DNA from: JANMDU01 sp043755865 | Lineage (GTDB): Bacteria; Pseudomonadota; Gammaproteobacteria; Burkholderiales; Burkholderiaceae_C | Assembly (NCBI GenBank): GCA_043755865.1 | Contig: JAYUSD010000144.1 | Coordinates: 1 to 7,926 of the forward strand | Reading direction: 5' to 3' | Length of the DNA stretch: 7,926 nucleotides | In this document: positions 5,192-7,926 of the stretch, one piece after another | How the letters are laid out: every line of letters begins with the position of its first letter | Numbering within the stretch: the first letter of the stretch is position 1 | The notes under the pieces: model-generated | What the model saw: only the letters and a program-made list of their open reading frames with translations | What the model was told of the DNA's origin: nothing | The model's database searches: none | Translations under genes and position numbers: made by a program

Positions 5192-6634
5192 ATGACAAGC
5201 ACTCGCCCCACGATCCGCACGCGCATTGCGCCTTCCCCCACCGGCTTCCTTCATCTCGGCACAGCCCGCACAGCCCTGTATTGCTGGGCCTTCGCGAAGC
5301 ATCACAAAGCGCTTGGCGCAGATGCGCAATTTATTCTTCGTATTGAAGATACAGATGAAGCGCGCTCAAGCCAAGAAGCTGTGGATCAAATCATTGAGGC
5401 CATGAATTGGCTGGAGATGAAATACGACGAAGGTCCGTTTTATCAAATGAAGCGGATGGCGCGTTACCGCGAGGTGATTGCGCAGATGATTGCGCAGGGT
5501 ACGGCCTATCACTGCTACACGCAACCGGCTGAGCTTGACGCCATGCGCGAAGCGCAGAAATCGCGGGGCGAGAAGCCGCGCTATGACGGAACTTGGCGGC
5601 CAGAGCCGGGTAAGACCTTGCCGCCATTGCCGGAAGAATTGAAGCCAGTTGTGCGGTTTAAAAATCCGCAAGGTGGCGATGTCGTGTGGGACGATATGGT
5701 CAAGGGCACGATCTCGATCAGCAATGATGAGCTCGATGATCTGATCATCGCCCGTCCGGTGAGCCACGAGGCGGCAGCACTTGGCGAGACGGTGGGCACG
5801 CCCACATACAATTTCTGCGTCGTGGTTGACGATTGGGATATGCGCATGACGCACGTCATTCGCGGCGATGATCACGTCAACAACACGCCGCGCCAGATCA
5901 ACATTTTGCGAGCGCTTGGCGCGCCGCTGCCGATCTATGGCCATGTGCCGATGATTCTCGGGCCCGATGGCGAGAAGCTTTCTAAACGCCATGGCGCAGT
6001 CAGCGTCACTCAGTATCGAGATGAAGGCTATCTGGTGGAAGCCATGATCAACTATTTGGCACGCCTGGGCTGGAGCCACGGTGATGATGAGCTTTTCTCG
6101 CGCGATCAGTTCACCAGTTGGTTTGACGGCAAGCATCTCAGCCGGAGCCCAGCGCAATGGGATGGCGCAAAGCTGCGCTGGGTTAATCAGCATTACATGA
6201 AGACAGCCGATGATGCGCGGCTTTCAAAACTCGTTACAGAGCAACTGGCCAAGCGCAGCATCACGCCCGATGATCGCTTGCCAGCAATTTGTGCTTTGTT
6301 TAAAGACCGCTGCGAGACCACCCAAGTACTCGCTGACTGGGCTGCGGCTTTCTATCGCCAGCCGCAGCGCAACGAAGCGGATTACGCGCAGCACGTGACC
6401 GAGGCCGTTAAGCCCGCCGTTGCCGCGCTTGCTATAAAGCTGCAAAGCTGCGAATGGAGCAAAGCTGCGCTGGCCAACGCTGTGAAAGAAACACTGGCTG
6501 AGACCGGCCTGAAAATGCCGCAGCTCGCGATGCCCGTACGCGTGCTGCTCATGGGCAAAGCGCAAACGCCTTCGCTGGATGCCGTGTTGGAGCTGTGTGG
6601 GCAAAAATTGTCACTGGAGCGGCTCGCCTACTAA
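5192..6634 (+). CDS. gltX: Glutamyl-tRNA synthetase (class I)
   Basis: GluRS charges tRNA-Glu with glutamate using ATP in the cytosol. The 480-residue protein has the class I signatures: PSPTGFLHLGTARTAL (14-29) with the HIGH-type HLGT at 21-24, FILRIEDTD (47-55), the THVIRGDDHVNNTPRQI block (220-236), and the KMSKS-equivalent KLSKR at 262-266 in GEKLSKRHGAVS. The C-terminal helical anticodon-binding domain occupies roughly 330-480. Compared with remembered E. coli GluRS there are two extra pieces: a few residues in AKHHKALGADAQF (35-47), and about 11 residues at 190-201 between the LDDLIIARP segment and GTPTYNF. The second lies beside the active site. The final SLERL segment agrees with the family end. 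The start MTSTRPTIRTRIAPSP is the only sensible one, although no Shine-Dalgarno precedes it. Confidence 0.97.
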   Translation: MTSTRPTIRTRIAPSPTGFLHLGTARTALYCWAFAKHHKALGADAQFILRIEDTDEARSSQEAVDQIIEAMNWLEMKYDEGPFYQMKRMARYREVIAQMIAQGTAYHCYTQPAELDAMREAQKSRGEKPRYDGTWRPEPGKTLPPLPEELKPVVRFKNPQGGDVVWDDMVKGTISISNDELDDLIIARPVSHEAAALGETVGTPTYNFCVVVDDWDMRMTHVIRGDDHVNNTPRQINILRALGAPLPIYGHVPMILGPDGEKLSKRHGAVSVTQYRDEGYLVEAMINYLARLGWSHGDDELFSRDQFTSWFDGKHLSRSPAQWDGAKLRWVNQHYMKTADDARLSKLVTEQLAKRSITPDDRLPAICALFKDRCETTQVLADWAAAFYRQPQRNEADYAQHVTEAVKPAVAALAIKLQSCEWSKAALANAVKETLAETGLKMPQLAMPVRVLLMGKAQTPSLDAVLELCGQKLSLERLAY

Positions 6635-6714
6635 GACAAGCGCCTTTCACACGGGGACGAACGGGGAGAATTTGACACTTTCGTCACACGCTTTGGCGTA
6701 AACTTATTTGCAAT
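6635..6714 (+). promoter_or_regulatory. Short intergenic region upstream of the unknown gene, with tandem 10-mer and a -35-like box
   Basis: Two adjacent near-identical 10-mers, ACGGGGACGA (6651-6660) and ACGGGGAGAA (6661-6670), directly precede a perfect TTGACA (6672-6677). The best -10-like hexamer, TAAACT (6699-6704), is 21 bp away, longer than normal, so a sigma-70 promoter is only a weak proposal. A short ACGC-TTTG-GCGT inverted repeat (6688-6699) lies in the spacer. Confidence 0.3.
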
Positions 6715-7284
6715 ATGCGTGCAGATTCGCCCTACCGATATCACCTGTTGATTGGTGAGCGCCAACTTGGCCCCTACGATCGTAAGACGGTTGTAGGTAT
6801 GCGCATCAAAAAATTGATTGACAACAATTTGCAGGTGGAGCGCAGTGACGGCCACCACATGACGGTGGCGCAAGTGCTTGCGGATCGCTTTGAGATGGCC
6901 GATGCAGAGAGTTTGCAAAAATATGCCGCCTCGCCGCCTGCTTCAGGCATTTGGCCTACTTTTTTGATAAATTGCGGCGGCAGTCTTTTGAAGCCCGGCG
7001 CTTTGGGTTTCATTGGCAAAGGCGAGCTGCGCTTCCAAGGCGATCATTTGCGGCTTTCGGCGAATCGCAAAAGCGGCTTTGTCTCTACGCGGCAAGAGCG
7101 CACAAGATTGCCATTCAACGCGTTAATTTCGGCCACCGTACATGCAAAGCATTCGAATGTGCTCGTGCTCCAACTCAAACCCGGGCACCGCGTTGAAGGC
7201 GTGGTGGGCAATGCGCCTGCGTTGATTAAGCTCGATGATGCGGAGAGTGTGAAAGAGCTATTGGAATTGATGAATCTGCGATGA
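6715..7284 (+). CDS. Protein of unknown function with GYF-like N-terminus and possible PH-like C-terminus
   Basis: I do not recognise a named family. The 189-residue protein lacks a signal peptide and membrane spans, so it is probably cytosolic. Residues 8-50 (YHLLIGERQLGPYDRKTVV and on) resemble the short GYF_2-type fold seen in bacterial proteins: a strand, a GPY motif at 19-21, a helix, then a hydrophobic strand. A linker with Ala/Pro (71-77) follows. Residues about 95-175 are rich in alternating hydrophobic strands (GKGELRFQG, HLRLSAN, RLPFNALISATVHA, NVLVLQLKPG, PALIKLDD) and end in an amphipathic helix (AESVKELLELMNL). That is the strand-plus-terminal-helix order of PH/GRAM-like domains. 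Both domain ideas are inferences. Codon use agrees with its neighbours. It lies 80 bp after gltX and has no evident Shine-Dalgarno sequence. Confidence 0.8.
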   Translation: MRADSPYRYHLLIGERQLGPYDRKTVVGMRIKKLIDNNLQVERSDGHHMTVAQVLADRFEMADAESLQKYAASPPASGIWPTFLINCGGSLLKPGALGFIGKGELRFQGDHLRLSANRKSGFVSTRQERTRLPFNALISATVHAKHSNVLVLQLKPGHRVEGVVGNAPALIKLDDAESVKELLELMNLR

Positions 7285-7301
7285 TGCTTTGGCAGATTCA
7301 T
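7270..7301. promoter_or_regulatory. Perfect 10-bp inverted repeat over the end of the unknown gene
   Basis: ATGAATCTGC (7270-7279) and GCAGATTCAT (7292-7301) pair without mismatch around a 12-base loop that contains the TGA stop (7282-7284). An A-run follows on the plus strand at 7311-7317, and no T-run follows the stem on either strand, so it is not a canonical intrinsic terminator. It may still protect the mRNA 3' end. Confidence 0.55.
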
Positions 7302-7368
7302 GCTGCTACTAAAAAAATAGCACGCCACGCAGTGTTTACGCCGGCTATCTGCTGATTTAACTAAAATT

Positions 7369-7926
7369 TCACTTCGCTTTTTTTACCACAGAATAGCGCT
7401 CGAGCGTCTTCGCCCGCGCCTCATCATGAATCACGCAGCGCAGCGGGTAATCCACGCCAAGCTTGACGCCGCTGGCCGCAATGTCCACCGGCTTCGCATC
7501 CCAAGGCGCATGCAGCGAAGCATCGGATAGCTTGGCCAGTTCGGGCACATAGCGGCGAATGAATTTGCCTTGGTGGTCAAATTTTTCGCTCTGGCTCGTC
7601 GGGTTAAAAATCCGAAAATAAGGCTGCGCATCGCATCCGCTCGATGATGCCCATTGCCAGCCGCCGTTGTTGGCACTCAGATCAAAATCATTGAGCTGCT
7701 CTGCGAAATATTTCTCGCCCCAGCGCCAATCCAGCCCCAAATCTTTTGTCAAGAAGCTCGCCACCACCATGCGCAGGCGGTTGTGCATGTAGCCTGTTTC
7801 GTTCAATTGGCGCATGGCCGCATCAACGACACCCTCTAATTTTTCGTAATGCTCCAGCTCGACTTGGAACAGCTTGGCCATTTCGATGCAGGGACCAGCC
7901 GCACCGGCGATCGCCATCGCGGAATA
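7369..7926 (-). CDS. phrB: Deoxyribodipyrimidine photolyase, C-terminal part only, with a foreign N-terminal segment
   Basis: Photolyase repairs cyclobutane pyrimidine dimers using light and FAD. The last ~152 residues (from VDAAMRQLNETGYMHN at 7827 to the TGA at 7369) form the FAD-binding catalytic domain's C-terminal half: RMVVASFLTKDLGLDW, then DLSANNGGWQWASSSGC with the electron-transfer tryptophan region, then PYFRIFNPTSQSEKFD and the terminal strand-helix segment. A full enzyme has about 470-500 residues, so the N-terminal two thirds lie outside the window or are lost. The reading frame stays open to the right edge, but codons 7926-7828 do not encode photolyase; see the separate PrcB-like entry. 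An internal ATG at 7917 lies in that foreign segment and is not a native start. The gene converges on the unknown gene. Cryptochromes share this fold, but class I CPD photolyase fits best. Confidence 0.9.
   Translation of the reverse strand, partial: YSAMAIAGAAGPCIEMAKLFQVELEHYEKLEGVVDAAMRQLNETGYMHNRLRMVVASFLTKDLGLDWRWGEKYFAEQLNDFDLSANNGGWQWASSSGCDAQPYFRIFNPTSQSEKFDHQGKFIRRYVPELAKLSDASLHAPWDAKPVDIAASGVKLGVDYPLRCVIHDEARAKTLERYSVVKKAK
7828..7926 (-). other. Segment resembling actinobacterial 20S proteasome beta subunit (PrcB), joined in frame to photolyase
   Basis: The 33 codons from 7926 down to 7828 read YSAMAIAGAAGP, then CIEMAKLFQVELEHYEKLEGV. From memory, mycobacterial PrcB has a near-identical run: a YTATGIAGTAA-like segment followed by VELEHYEKLEGV. 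The VELEHYEK(L/I)EG string is characteristic of actinobacterial proteasome beta subunits and has no counterpart in photolyases. Photolyases at this position have a tryptophan-containing helix ending in TGYPxVDAAM. The switch falls within a few bases of 7828-7833. Betaproteobacteria do not normally carry this proteasome. A chimeric assembly end is the most likely explanation; a genuine gene fusion is possible but improbable. Confidence 0.75.

Noticed and set aside
5122..5241. Upstream in-frame start extending the AbrB-type antitoxin by 40 residues
   Set aside because: It would overlap gltX and the promoter, while the start at 5121 has an AGGAG at ideal spacing.
5366..6193. Long open frame (275 codons) on the minus strand inside gltX
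   Set aside because: It lies antisense to a fully recognisable GluRS, has no family-like motifs, and is explained by codon bias of the real gene.
7302..7322. TGCTA/TAGCA stem around an A-run as an intrinsic terminator between the convergent genes
   Set aside because: The stem is only 5 bp and the homopolymer lies in the loop rather than after the stem, so it does not fit a terminator on either strand.
7369..7917. Photolyase gene starting at ATG 7917 as a short complete protein
   Set aside because: The frame stays open past 7917 to the edge, and the ATG lies within the PrcB-like foreign segment, so it is not a native start.

Overview
The window looks like a piece of a betaproteobacterial genome, probably order Burkholderiales and close to the Comamonadaceae. 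This rests on the character of the RF1, MetZ, GluRS, FKBP and photolyase proteins and on a conserved-looking orphan protein after gltX; no database search was possible. Base composition is moderately GC-rich. The stretch encoding the first toxin-antitoxin pair is visibly more AT-rich than its neighbours.

Layout from left to right. A crotonase-family enoyl-CoA hydratase/isomerase gene runs off the left edge on the minus strand (1-762) and has its own candidate promoter. Upstream of it on the same strand lie prfA (release factor RF1, 874-1977) and a small FKBP-type peptidyl-prolyl isomerase (2035-2391). A perfect 8-bp hairpin separates the FKBP stop from the prfA start. After a 176-bp divergent intergenic region, a plus-strand run begins: a ribbon-helix-helix antitoxin (2568-2903), a ParE/RelE-type toxin overlapping it by 4 bp (2900-3199), and, four bases after the toxin stop, metZ (O-succinylhomoserine sulfhydrylase, 3204-4424). 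Convergent with metZ is a second, unrelated toxin-antitoxin pair, an AbrB-type antitoxin and a PIN-domain VapC-like toxin (5121-4457, minus), also overlapping by 4 bp. It diverges from gltX (glutamyl-tRNA synthetase, 5192-6634) across only 70 bp, which hold a 6-bp inverted repeat. A protein of unknown function follows (6715-7284), and the C-terminal part of a DNA photolyase enters from the right on the minus strand (ends at 7369).

Housekeeping functions (translation termination, tRNA charging, methionine synthesis, protein folding, DNA repair) are thus interleaved with two different type II toxin-antitoxin modules that bracket metZ. The other main observation is at the right edge. The last ~99 bases are in frame with the photolyase but encode a segment resembling the actinobacterial 20S proteasome beta subunit PrcB. 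This is most simply a chimeric assembly end joining a betaproteobacterial sequence to an actinobacterial one. I saw no tRNA, rRNA, CRISPR array or insertion sequence, and no convincing wholly new system.
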